DNA of 23,750 nucleotides from Bdellovibrio sp. (GTDB taxonomy: Bacteria; Bdellovibrionota; UBA1018), in the NCBI GenBank assembly GCA_016213345.1, contig JACRAO010000014.1, positions 1-23,750 of the forward strand. The letters are read 5' to 3'. Of this stretch, positions 14,702-21,501 are shown in pieces. Below the pieces are notes generated by a model. That model had not been told where the DNA came from, did no database searches, and was given only the letters and a program-made list of their open reading frames with translations. Every line of letters starts with the position of its first letter. Positions within the stretch are counted from its first letter, which is position 1. Made by a program: the position numbers and the translations under genes.

Positions 14702-15871
14702 ATGTTAGGAAGTTATCTTTTTACATCAGAGTCAGTAACCGAAGGTCATCCAGATAAAATGGCTGATCAAGTTTCAGATTCAATATTAGATGCGATTTTG
14801 AGTCAAGATCCAAAGTCTCGTGTTGCATGTGAAACCATGATTGCTACAGGAATGGTTTTAGTGGCAGGAGAAATTACCACAAATGCACGAGTTGATTATG
14901 CAGAGGTTGCACGAGAGACGATAAAGCATATTGGCTATGATGCTTCTGAAAAAGGATTTGATTATAAAACGTGCAATGTTTTAGTGGCTTTGCATAGGCA
15001 ATCTCCTGATATTTCGCAGGGAGTGACACTGGGACAGGGGTTGTACAATCAGAAAGAACAGGGTGCTGGAGACCAGGGATTGATGTTTGGTTATGCCGTT
15101 AGAGAGTCTGAAGAGTATATGCCACTTAGTATAGATTTAGCTCATAAATTGGCATTAAGGCTTTCAAGGGTTAGAAAAGAAAAAATATTGCCTTGGCTGA
15201 GGCCAGATGGAAAAACACAAGTAACGGTAGAATATGAAAATGGAAAACCAAAGAGGGTAGACGCTTTGGTTGTCAGTTCTCAGCACGATGAAGAGATCAC
15301 GCATAAACAAATTCAAGAAGCACTTATTGAAGAAGTTATAAAAAAAACAGTTCCTGCACACTTTTTAGATGGAAAGACAAAATATTTTGTAAACCCAACC
15401 GGAAGGTTTGTTGTTGGTGGTCCGGCGGGAGATTGTGGATTGACTGGCAGAAAAATTATAGTTGATACCTATGGTGGACATGGCGCACACGGAGGTGGAG
15501 CTTTTAGTGGAAAAGATCCTTCGAAGGTGGATCGCTCGGCTTGTTACATGGCAAGGTATATTGCAAAAAACATTGTAGCTTCGGGATTGGCGGATCGCTG
15601 TTTGGTGCAGTTGGCTTATGCGATTGGAGTGGCGGAACCAGTGAGTGTAATGATAAATCCATTTGGGACTGAAAACGTTGAGCTTAAAAAACTAGATACC
15701 GCGGTGAGAGAGATTTTTCATTTGCGTCCTGCAGGTATAATTGAATCTTTGCATTTGCTGAGGCCAATTTATGAAAAAACAGCAGCTTATGGACATTTTG
15801 GTAGAGCGGAGCCAGAATTTACTTGGGAACGAACAGATCAGTTGGGAACTTTGAGAAGTTTAAAAAAATAA
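14702..15871 (+). CDS. metK: S-adenosylmethionine synthetase
   Basis: Makes S-adenosylmethionine from methionine and ATP, in the cytoplasm. The 389 residues fit the family (E. coli MetK is 384). Motifs: FTSESVTEGHPDKMADQ (with His16), the flexible-loop region following VTLGQG, GAGDQGLMFGYA (121-132), and GGGAFSGKDPSKVDRS for the phosphate loop. An SD (AGGGGG) lies just before the ATG. It is preceded by the small basic protein gene and is likely in the same transcript. No SAM riboswitch or S-box is visible in the leader (14534-14559 is too short), so feedback would have to act another way. The following 2-TM gene starts 17 bp after its stop. Confidence 0.97.
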   Translation: MLGSYLFTSESVTEGHPDKMADQVSDSILDAILSQDPKSRVACETMIATGMVLVAGEITTNARVDYAEVARETIKHIGYDASEKGFDYKTCNVLVALHRQSPDISQGVTLGQGLYNQKEQGAGDQGLMFGYAVRESEEYMPLSIDLAHKLALRLSRVRKEKILPWLRPDGKTQVTVEYENGKPKRVDALVVSSQHDEEITHKQIQEALIEEVIKKTVPAHFLDGKTKYFVNPTGRFVVGGPAGDCGLTGRKIIVDTYGGHGAHGGGAFSGKDPSKVDRSACYMARYIAKNIVASGLADRCLVQLAYAIGVAEPVSVMINPFGTENVELKKLDTAVREIFHLRPAGIIESLHLLRPIYEKTAAYGHFGRAEPEFTWERTDQLGTLRSLKK

Positions 15872-15888
15872 AAGTAGTTAAAATTTTT

Positions 15889-16113
15889 ATGCATATTCTT
15901 TTTGCGGCAGCACGGTTTTTTCCATTTTGGGGTTTTATGTTTGCGCTTATTTTTTTTGAGCTTGGACGTTTTTTTAGACGCAAAGATTCTAAACTGCAAT
16001 ATTCTTGTTTTTTAGCAGCTATAGTGTTTTTGGGGTTTGTTGGAAGTTGGTTTTATTTTCGTGGTGATATGCACTCTGATAATTGGATAAGGTTCTTTTT
16101 TAAAGTCAGCTGA
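15889..16113 (+). CDS. Small two-helix membrane protein
   Basis: I do not recognise this 74-residue protein. The ATG at 15889 begins MHILFAAARFFPFWGFMFAL; the frame extends upstream into metK, but starting there is unlikely. It has two predicted membrane segments (about residues 11-25 and 43-57), a basic cytosolic turn (GRFFRRKDSKLQ) and a charged tail. No good SD is present, so it may be translated by coupling with metK. Aromatic and Phe-rich codon use is like the neighbours. It may be a real conserved orphan or a dispensable ORF. Confidence 0.55.
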   Translation: MHILFAAARFFPFWGFMFALIFFELGRFFRRKDSKLQYSCFLAAIVFLGFVGSWFYFRGDMHSDNWIRFFFKVS

Positions 16114-16323
16114 TTTTTCTTGACGCACAGAAGTAATTGATAAAACCTTTATATTTCAACATAAGTTGCAATGCGTTAGTTTTCCTAAAAGAATATTATT
16201 AAAAGGCAATTAGCAAGTATTTGACAGCTAGGTAAACTTTGCTTAGCCTTAAATAAGGGGAGCTTTTTAGCTCTTTGAACCTTCTTCTAATAAACTATGG
16301 AAGGGTAAAAGGGGGGAGCACTG
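16114..16323 (+). promoter_or_regulatory. Leader and promoter region of the sigma-54 activator gene
   Basis: No gene is evident. It holds TTGACA at 16221-16226 with a weak TAGCCT 17 bp later (16244-16249), and a GAGCT-TTTT-AGCTC hairpin (16260-16273) with a short T stretch after it. The hairpin is too short for a firm terminator. A GGGGGGAG Shine-Dalgarno lies just before the ATG at 16324. I saw no sigma-54-type GG-N10-GC element. Confidence 0.35.
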
Positions 16324-17388
16324 ATGCTCATGATTCGTTCTCAGTTGGTTGGGGAAAGTTCGGCTATTCAAAATATTTTTCAAACGATTGAAAAAATCTC
16401 ACAAACCGAAAGTACTGTTTTAATTATTGGTGAAAGCGGCACTGGAAAGGAACTTGTTGCAAAGGCTATTCATGATAACTCTGCACGAGCTCAAAAACCT
16501 TGGGTGGTTGTAAATTGCGCAGCAATACCAAGCGAACTTTTGGAGGCCGAATTGTTTGGTCACACTAAGGGGGCATTTACGGGTGCGACGCAAAATCGGA
16601 TAGGTCGCTTTGAGATGGCAAATGGAGGCACTATCCTTTTAGATGAAGTGGCAGAGATACCGTTGCATTTACAAGCCAAGCTTCTTAGGGTTTTGCAGAC
16701 AAAACAATTTGAGTCTGTAGGGTCATCAAAAACAGTCGAAGTTGACGTAAGAATTATTACGGCAACTAATCGCGATCTTGAGGACGCTGTGCAAAAGAAG
16801 GAATTTAGAGAGGATCTATATTACAGGCTAAATGTGATCCCGGTAAAGGTTCCTTCACTTAGGGAAAGAAGATCAGATATTCCTATTTTAGTTAAGCATT
16901 TTGTAGAAAAGTTCAATCAGATGACGGGACGAAGTGTGGAGCCACTGAGTGGACAAATTTTAGAAGCACTAGTAGCCTATGATTGGCCTGGTAATGTAAG
17001 AGAACTAGAAAATCTGATGGAGCGTTTAGTAATTTTAAAGGGGCAGGGGACAGTTGACTTAGGAGATCTTCCGCATAGAGTATTTAAAAAATACGCAGAG
17101 GAGCGCCCTCAGGGTGAGGGTGCACTTTCGGAATGGGAATTTCCAAGGATGGTATTACCTACGCAGGGGTTGGATTTGAAATCCATAGTTGACGCCTTCG
17201 AAAATCATCTGATTGATCAAGCATTGGCTCGTACGGGTAATAATAAAAATAGAGCCAGCGAAATACTAAAAATGAATCGCACTACGCTCGTTGAAAAACT
17301 TAGAAAGCGTGGGCTCATTACACCTTTAGCTAAAAAATTATTAACACCTGAGAATGAAGGTAGTCAGGGAGAACCGATTTCACAGTAG
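16324..17388 (+). CDS. Sigma-54-dependent transcriptional activator lacking a receiver domain
   Basis: An enhancer-binding protein that remodels sigma-54 RNA polymerase. The AAA+ domain is complete: Walker A GESGTGKE (36-43), the sigma-54-contacting GAFTGA (83-88), Walker B GGTILLDEVAEI (101-112) and WPGNVRELENLMERLVIL. A Fis-type helix-turn-helix lies near 281-328 (NKNRASEILKMNRTTLVEKL), followed by a 25-residue tail. There is no N-terminal receiver, GAF or PAS domain: only 9 residues precede the AAA+ domain, as in PspF-like or constitutive proteins, so activity would be set by partner proteins or by synthesis level. Start: ATG at 16324 after a strong SD, with a second in-frame ATG two codons on. 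Its stop abuts the mlaD stop with no gap. Target genes are not evident. Confidence 0.93.
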   Translation: MLMIRSQLVGESSAIQNIFQTIEKISQTESTVLIIGESGTGKELVAKAIHDNSARAQKPWVVVNCAAIPSELLEAELFGHTKGAFTGATQNRIGRFEMANGGTILLDEVAEIPLHLQAKLLRVLQTKQFESVGSSKTVEVDVRIITATNRDLEDAVQKKEFREDLYYRLNVIPVKVPSLRERRSDIPILVKHFVEKFNQMTGRSVEPLSGQILEALVAYDWPGNVRELENLMERLVILKGQGTVDLGDLPHRVFKKYAEERPQGEGALSEWEFPRMVLPTQGLDLKSIVDAFENHLIDQALARTGNNKNRASEILKMNRTTLVEKLRKRGLITPLAKKLLTPENEGSQGEPISQ

Positions 17389-18192
17389 TCACTTTTGCTG
17401 TGATTCTTCTTTATCTTTAATCGTTTTTCTTACTAGATTTCTAACTACCCGATTTCTATTGGCTCCACCTAGCAAGGTTTTCATATCATAATATAATCCA
17501 GGGTCATTAACTAAGGCGCCTAGAGTTCCTGTGCCATTATTGATTTTATCTAAAATTGCATTTAAATTTTTAAAAGTATTTTTTAGTTGAACATGCTCCA
17601 TTTCTTGTGCAATTTTTTGACTTGCTGAACCTAGGTTTTTAGACGTCAACGCTAGTTGACTGACGATAATTTCACCTCGATTTCCTGTTTCAAATGTTTT
17701 TAGCAATTTCTCCAAGCTCAAAGCAATGGCGTTAAGTGAAATCAAAAGCTGATCACCCTTAGAAAAAAACTGGGATAACCCAAGTGTTGCTTGCGTTGTA
17801 ATCTCAGATAGAGGTGGCAATACGGGCACTTCTTGTGATCCTGGTTTGATAGAAATATATTTGTCTCCAAGAACTCCCTGAGTTAATATTTCCGCAACAG
17901 AATCCTTGCGTATCCAATCGGCATACTTTTTTTCAATTAGTATATCTATTTTTATATCTTTTTTATTTGTATCAAAATCTACTTTGTCAATTAAACCAAC
18001 TCTCAAACCGCCTAAGACTACTTTACTACCTGTGACAAGGCCTTCTATAGAAGGATAATGAATGTAGTACTTGTTTTGACTTGTAAAGAAACTATCCACC
18101 CCTCCTAAAAGCACAACAGCAAGCATGATAAGACAAGTCCCTAGGATTATAAAAATTCCAACTTTTGTTTCCATCTCCCATTGTTTACGCAT
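17389..18192 (-). CDS. mlaD: MlaD-like MCE-domain lipid transport protein
   Basis: A periplasmic, membrane-anchored MCE protein that forms a hexameric ring on the MlaFE-type ABC transporter and moves phospholipids between the two membranes. The N-terminus has one membrane helix (KVGIFIILGTCLIMLAVVLL, about 10-30), then an MCE domain (about 40-118: YIHYPSIEGLVTGSKVVLGG, then VGLIDKVDF and GVLGDKYISIKPGS). The rest is helical, with a low-complexity C-terminal part, giving 267 residues (E. coli MlaD about 183), so there is an extra helical tail of about 130 residues, as in other MCE proteins that form needles. It overlaps mlaF by 8 nt with GAGG as its SD. It is the last gene of the E-F-D operon and abuts the sigma-54 activator stop. 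Confidence 0.93.
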   Translation of the reverse strand: MRKQWEMETKVGIFIILGTCLIMLAVVLLGGVDSFFTSQNKYYIHYPSIEGLVTGSKVVLGGLRVGLIDKVDFDTNKKDIKIDILIEKKYADWIRKDSVAEILTQGVLGDKYISIKPGSQEVPVLPPLSEITTQATLGLSQFFSKGDQLLISLNAIALSLEKLLKTFETGNRGEIIVSQLALTSKNLGSASQKIAQEMEHVQLKNTFKNLNAILDKINNGTGTLGALVNDPGLYYDMKTLLGGANRNRVVRNLVRKTIKDKEESQQK

Positions 18193-18952
18193 ATTGAGTT
18201 TCCTCTTCGATTCCTCGAATAAAAGATTGAACGAGCGGGTCTTTTAATTGTTTAATTTTTTCTACTTTATCAATTACATAAATCATACCATGATACAAAA
18301 TTGCAATGCGATCAGAAATTTCGAATGCGCTTGGGATGTCATGAGTTACAAAAATGCCTGTGATTTTTTTTGATTTTAATTTCTTAATGTTTTCTAAAAA
18401 CCGTCGAGTATTAATTGGATCTAACCCGGCTGTTGGTTCATCAAATAAAATAATTTTTGGTTCTATAATAATTGCCCGGGCAAGTCCCGCACGTTTTTGC
18501 ATTCCTCCAGATAGCTCGGCAGGCAATAAGTGATTTGAACCTTTCATGTCAATTAGTTCAAGCATGGTGTTTACTCTTTGATGAATTTCTTCTGAATTCA
18601 ATTGTGTGTGTTCAATAAGAGGATAAGAGAGGTTTTCTTCGACCGTAAGCGAATCAAAAAGAGCTCCATTCTGAAAAACAAAAGCAATTTTTGTCCGTAT
18701 GGGAATAAGTTCCCTTTCGGATAGTTTGGTCAGGTCTTTATCTTCAAACGTGATTTCTCCACTATCTGGTTTTTCGAGGCCAATAATAGATCTCAGGATC
18801 ACACTTTTCCCACTTCCTGAAACTCCAAAGAGACCTAAAATTTCACCGTCTAGTAGCTGAAAGCTTACACCCTGATGAACTATTTTTATCCCAAATGATT
18901 TATGAAGATTTTTAACATCAAGAATTATTTTCTGATCTTTATTCGTATGCAT
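18185..18952 (-). CDS. mlaF: MlaF-like ABC transporter ATPase
   Basis: The cytoplasmic ATPase of the Mla/MCE lipid transporter. Walker A GVSGSGKS (43-50), Q-loop FVFQNGALFDSLTVEENL, signature LSGGMQKR (147-154), Walker B ILFDEPTAGLDP and H-loop VTHD (His204) are all intact in 255 residues. The Q-loop FQNGALFDS and the signature wording are typical of MlaF/TTG2A rather than a drug or amino-acid importer. The gene starts 7 bp after mlaE and overlaps mlaD by 8 nt, so the three genes are one transcriptional unit. Confidence 0.95.
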   Translation of the reverse strand: MHTNKDQKIILDVKNLHKSFGIKIVHQGVSFQLLDGEILGLFGVSGSGKSVILRSIIGLEKPDSGEITFEDKDLTKLSERELIPIRTKIAFVFQNGALFDSLTVEENLSYPLIEHTQLNSEEIHQRVNTMLELIDMKGSNHLLPAELSGGMQKRAGLARAIIIEPKIILFDEPTAGLDPINTRRFLENIKKLKSKKITGIFVTHDIPSAFEISDRIAILYHGMIYVIDKVEKIKQLKDPLVQSFIRGIEEETQYA

Positions 18953-18959
18953 TGTATTC

Positions 18960-19799
18960 CTAATATTTTGGATACACAGTTAAAATAAAAAGTTTAGTTA
19001 AGAAAAAATCACTTACCATAATAAAAATACTTGAAGTCACGACAACCCAAGTGGTTGTATTGCCTACTCCTTGAGTACCTCCTTCTGTGTTTAAACCTTT
19101 CCAGCAAGCTGACATCGAAATAAAAAAAGCAAAAACGATAGTTTTTGCCATGCCTGTTAAGAGATCTGTCATTCTTAATGTCTCTAGAGATTTTGTTAAA
19201 AAATATTCCCAATTGATATTGAGATCTTTGAGAGAAACAAGCAAGGCTCCTAAAAGACCAATGTAATCAGCAAATAATGTCAATATTGGAAGTGCGATAA
19301 GACTGGCTAGAAGTCTGGGGATTACAATTTTTTTTATAGGACTTGTTCCTAATGCACGGATGGCGTCTATTTGTTGGGTTACTTTCATGGAGGCTACTTC
19401 AGAGGCAATGCCTGAGCCAATTCGTCCAGCCACCAGGAGACTTGTAAATACTGGCCCCATTTCTCTTAAAATGGCTAGCGCCACAACTTTTGGAACATAG
19501 AGTTTGCCACCAAATTTAGAAAGACCATAACCAAATTGCAAAGCCATGACAGAACCTGTTGCTAGCCCTGTGACTAAAACTAAAAGAAAAGATTGCACGC
19601 CTATGTTATAAGCTTGTTCGATTACTAGTTTGAAATAAAAAGGGGGCTGAAACATTTCTTTGAATGTCCGATGGCAAAGTAACCCAAAGCCACCTGCAAA
19701 ATGCATTAAACTTAATATGCGGTTTCCTAGTTGGCCTGCCAAACGTTTCAAAAAAGACTGTTTTGTGTGTTGCTCCATGACGGCGGTAATACTATCCAT
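18960..19799 (-). CDS. mlaE: MlaE-like permease
   Basis: The inner-membrane permease of the Mla lipid transporter. The 279 residues include the diagnostic permease block ALAILREMGPVFTSLLVAGR, IGSGIASEVASMKVTQQIDA and IRALGTSPIKKIVIPRLLAS, plus further helices (FADYIGLLGALLV, TIVFAFFISMSACWKG) and the typical NTTTWVVVTSSIFIMVSDFF end. It carries about 20 extra residues at the N-terminus relative to E. coli MlaE; a second ATG at residue 8 is possible. The genes following are mlaF and mlaD. MlaB, MlaC and MlaA are not in the window; many non-enterobacterial systems lack them or keep them elsewhere. A candidate promoter lies 55 bp upstream. Confidence 0.95.
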   Translation of the reverse strand: MDSITAVMEQHTKQSFLKRLAGQLGNRILSLMHFAGGFGLLCHRTFKEMFQPPFYFKLVIEQAYNIGVQSFLLVLVTGLATGSVMALQFGYGLSKFGGKLYVPKVVALAILREMGPVFTSLLVAGRIGSGIASEVASMKVTQQIDAIRALGTSPIKKIVIPRLLASLIALPILTLFADYIGLLGALLVSLKDLNINWEYFLTKSLETLRMTDLLTGMAKTIVFAFFISMSACWKGLNTEGGTQGVGNTTTWVVVTSSIFIMVSDFFLTKLFILTVYPKY

Positions 19800-19853
19800 G
19801 CTACTTTTAAAAATAATTCAAAAAGCTTAAGTTTAATAGTTTAATTTTTAAAT

Positions 19854-19859
19854 ATTATA
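19854..19859 (-). promoter_or_regulatory. TATAAT -10 element for the mla operon (candidate)
   Basis: A perfect TATAAT is read on the minus strand 55 bp before the mlaE start. The sequence around it is nearly all A/T, so a good -35 could not be picked out; the match could be chance in such AT-rich DNA. Confidence 0.35.
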
Positions 19860-20040
19860 TAAAATATAGGTAGGAAAAATTTAACCAGCATTTTGTCATA
19901 AGTCCTAAGACCTTACAGGTGCCATAATGGCCTAGCAAGTGGTGAATATTTGCCTATGGTGTAGAAATAATCTGAGTATTTTATATTAGTTATATTTAAA
20001 GAATTTATTGTTTTTATTAATGAATTTTTTTTTATTCTTT

Positions 20041-20067
20041 TTGCGTAAACTAGCACAGTTTATGCAA
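20041..20067. promoter_or_regulatory. 11-bp inverted repeat with 5-nt spacer
   Basis: TTGCGTAAACT (20041-20051), AGCAC, AGTTTATGCAA (20057-20067): 10 of 11 positions pair, and the one mismatch is a G-T that would wobble-pair in RNA. It lies about 170 bp before the subtilase start. It suits a dimeric transcription factor site. There is no T-run after it, so it is not a terminator. Confidence 0.4.
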
Positions 20068-20091
20068 GATACTCTTAGTCGGTGTCCGTTT

Positions 20092-20121
20092 GATATAAGT
20101 GTGGGTGATGTAAGTGTGGGG
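20092..20121 (+). repeat. Two tandem 15-bp repeats
   Basis: GATATAAGTGTGGGT is followed directly by GATGTAAGTGTGGGG; 13 of 15 positions match. The core TAAGTGTGGG is repeated exactly at 20096-20105 and 20111-20120. It could be a duplicated regulator site upstream of the subtilase gene. Confidence 0.6.
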
Positions 20122-20156
20122 ACAAAAAAGTAAGTTTTTCGAAAGCAATTATAAAG

Positions 20157-20233
20157 TGTTTTAGAAAATAATGAGGTTTTCTTGTTTTCTGAAAAACAAG
20201 GAGGTTCTTTTGTTTTCTAAAAACAAGGAGGTT
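20157..20233 (+). repeat. Tandem hairpin plus Shine-Dalgarno repeat units before the subtilase start
   Basis: Two near-identical 24-25-bp units start at 20182 and 20210 (period 28). Each has TTGTTTT, a short centre, AAAACAA and then GGAGGTT. A degenerate third unit at 20157-20178 carries GTTTTAGAAAAT and TGAGGTT. TTGTTTT/AAAACAA can form a hairpin in each unit, with the GGAGG just after it. Only the last GGAGG (20227-20231) is correctly spaced from the ATG at 20236. Confidence 0.7.
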
Positions 20234-20235
20234 TT

Positions 20236-21486
20236 ATGACGCTTTACTTTCGTATTCAACACGTTTTTTCGGTTCTTTTCTTTATTTTATTGATTGGATG
20301 TAGCAGTGCCGAACGCATTAAAACAGATGGTGTTTTAATGAAAGTCGGTAGTGAGATTAGGCTCATTACTGATCAAGAAGCAAAAACGCTTTGCAAAAAT
20401 AATTTTTGCGAACCCAACTATGTATATTCTATAGATTTTGGAAAGAAAAAACCAAAACCTACACCTACTCCTACACTATCTCCTTGGCCAACTCCAAGTC
20501 CATCTCCTACTCCTTCGCCTTCTCCGTCAATCTCTCCTAGTCCATCTCCATCTCCTTCTGTTAGTCCATCACCTGGTGGTGACACAATGGATTATTCAAA
20601 AAGCAAATTAGGCTTAACAGAGGCCTGGAAAACCACCAAAGGCTCTAGGAGCATTCTCGTAGCGATAGTGGATACAGGAGTAGAATATAATCACGAAGAT
20701 TTGTCTCAAAATATGTTTATCAATGAAAAAGAGAAAAATGGTACAGCCGGGGTAGATGATGACAATAATGGTTATGTTGACGATGTTTATGGCTTTGATT
20801 TTTATAACAACAAAGGCAATGGAATAGATGACAATGGTCATGGCTCTCATGTGGCCGGCATTATTGGCGCAGAGCTCAATGGACTAGGCACTGTTGGGGT
20901 TTCGCCTGAGGTGAGTATTTTGCCTGTAAAGTTTTTAGGCTCTAATGGCAGTGGTACTGCGCAAAATGCAATCAAAGCAATTCGATATGCAATAGCAATG
21001 GGTGCCAATGTAATTTCAAACTCATGGGGTGGTGGAGGCAAATCAGACTTGTTAAACGAAGCCATCCAGGATGCTATTAAACAAGGCATTTTCGTAATAG
21101 CTGCTGCAGGTAATGATAAAAGTGATAATGATCAAACGCCTACCTACCCAGCTTCGTATGCTGGAGTGGTTGCTGTAGCATCGAGTGATGAAAACGATAA
21201 CCTGAGTTCTTTTTCTAATTATGGAAAAACCACAGTTTTTGTAGCAGCACCAGGAAGTAATATTTATAGTTCATATCTTAAAAACACATATAAAAAACTA
21301 AGTGGCACGTCCATGGCTACTCCTCAGGTTTCAGGGGCATTGGCTTTGGCGCTAAGTTTAAAGAAAAATCTAACACAGGCACAAATGCTTGATGTAATGT
21401 GCAATAATACAGAGAAAATTTTGCTTCAATCAGTAAAGTGTGGAAGGCTTAATGTTGCAAAATTGATTAAAGAGCTGGCGCAATAA
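20236..21486 (+). CDS. Lipoprotein subtilisin-like serine protease
   Basis: A surface or periplasmic S8 protease of 416 residues. A lipobox LIGC puts the lipidated Cys at 22, so the enzyme should be membrane-tethered. Residues 23-68 hold a short segment ending FCEPNYVYSID, like the end of an inhibitor-I9 propeptide (EPNYVY). Residues 71-113 are a Pro/Ser/Thr linker (PTPTPTLSPWPTPSPSPTPS type). The catalytic domain has Asp146 (AIVDTGVEYNHED), a calcium-loop-like DDDNNGYVDD (174-183), His202 (GHGSHVAG), oxyanion Asn293 (AAGND) and Ser359 (GTSMATPQVSG), so it looks active. The C-terminus ends soon after the domain, with a Cys pair (Cys389, Cys402). The GGAGG upstream belongs to a tandem repeat. 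The broken PPK2 gene follows 15 bp downstream. Confidence 0.93.
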   Translation: MTLYFRIQHVFSVLFFILLIGCSSAERIKTDGVLMKVGSEIRLITDQEAKTLCKNNFCEPNYVYSIDFGKKKPKPTPTPTLSPWPTPSPSPTPSPSPSISPSPSPSPSVSPSPGGDTMDYSKSKLGLTEAWKTTKGSRSILVAIVDTGVEYNHEDLSQNMFINEKEKNGTAGVDDDNNGYVDDVYGFDFYNNKGNGIDDNGHGSHVAGIIGAELNGLGTVGVSPEVSILPVKFLGSNGSGTAQNAIKAIRYAIAMGANVISNSWGGGGKSDLLNEAIQDAIKQGIFVIAAAGNDKSDNDQTPTYPASYAGVVAVASSDENDNLSSFSNYGKTTVFVAAPGSNIYSSYLKNTYKKLSGTSMATPQVSGALALALSLKKNLTQAQMLDVMCNNTEKILLQSVKCGRLNVAKLIKELAQ

Positions 21487-21501
21487 TTATAGTTGGGTTT
21501 T

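Larger units (their letters stand above)
19800..20235. other. 436-bp divergent intergenic region (mla operon / subtilase)
   Basis: No protein family or RNA gene is recognisable here. The mlaE-proximal half is strongly AT-rich with an 11-bp dyad GCCAT-A-ATGGC at 19921-19931. The subtilase-proximal half contains the dyad at 20041-20067, a 15-bp tandem repeat at 20092-20121 and the triple hairpin/SD repeat at 20157-20233 (separate entries). A 37-codon ORF (20020-20133, beginning MNFFLFFLRKLAQF) spans the dyad and tandem repeat, but it has no Shine-Dalgarno and is not called as a gene. Confidence 0.6.

Noticed and set aside
16260..16273. GAGCT-TTTT-AGCTC as terminator of the metK unit
   Set aside because: Only 5 bp and 150 bp from the previous gene; equally likely a chance stem in the leader of the sigma-54 gene.
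20020..20133. 37-codon ORF upstream of the subtilase as a real gene
   Set aside because: No Shine-Dalgarno, AT-rich poly-T start, and overlaps two repeat structures that look regulatory; kept as a low-level finding only.
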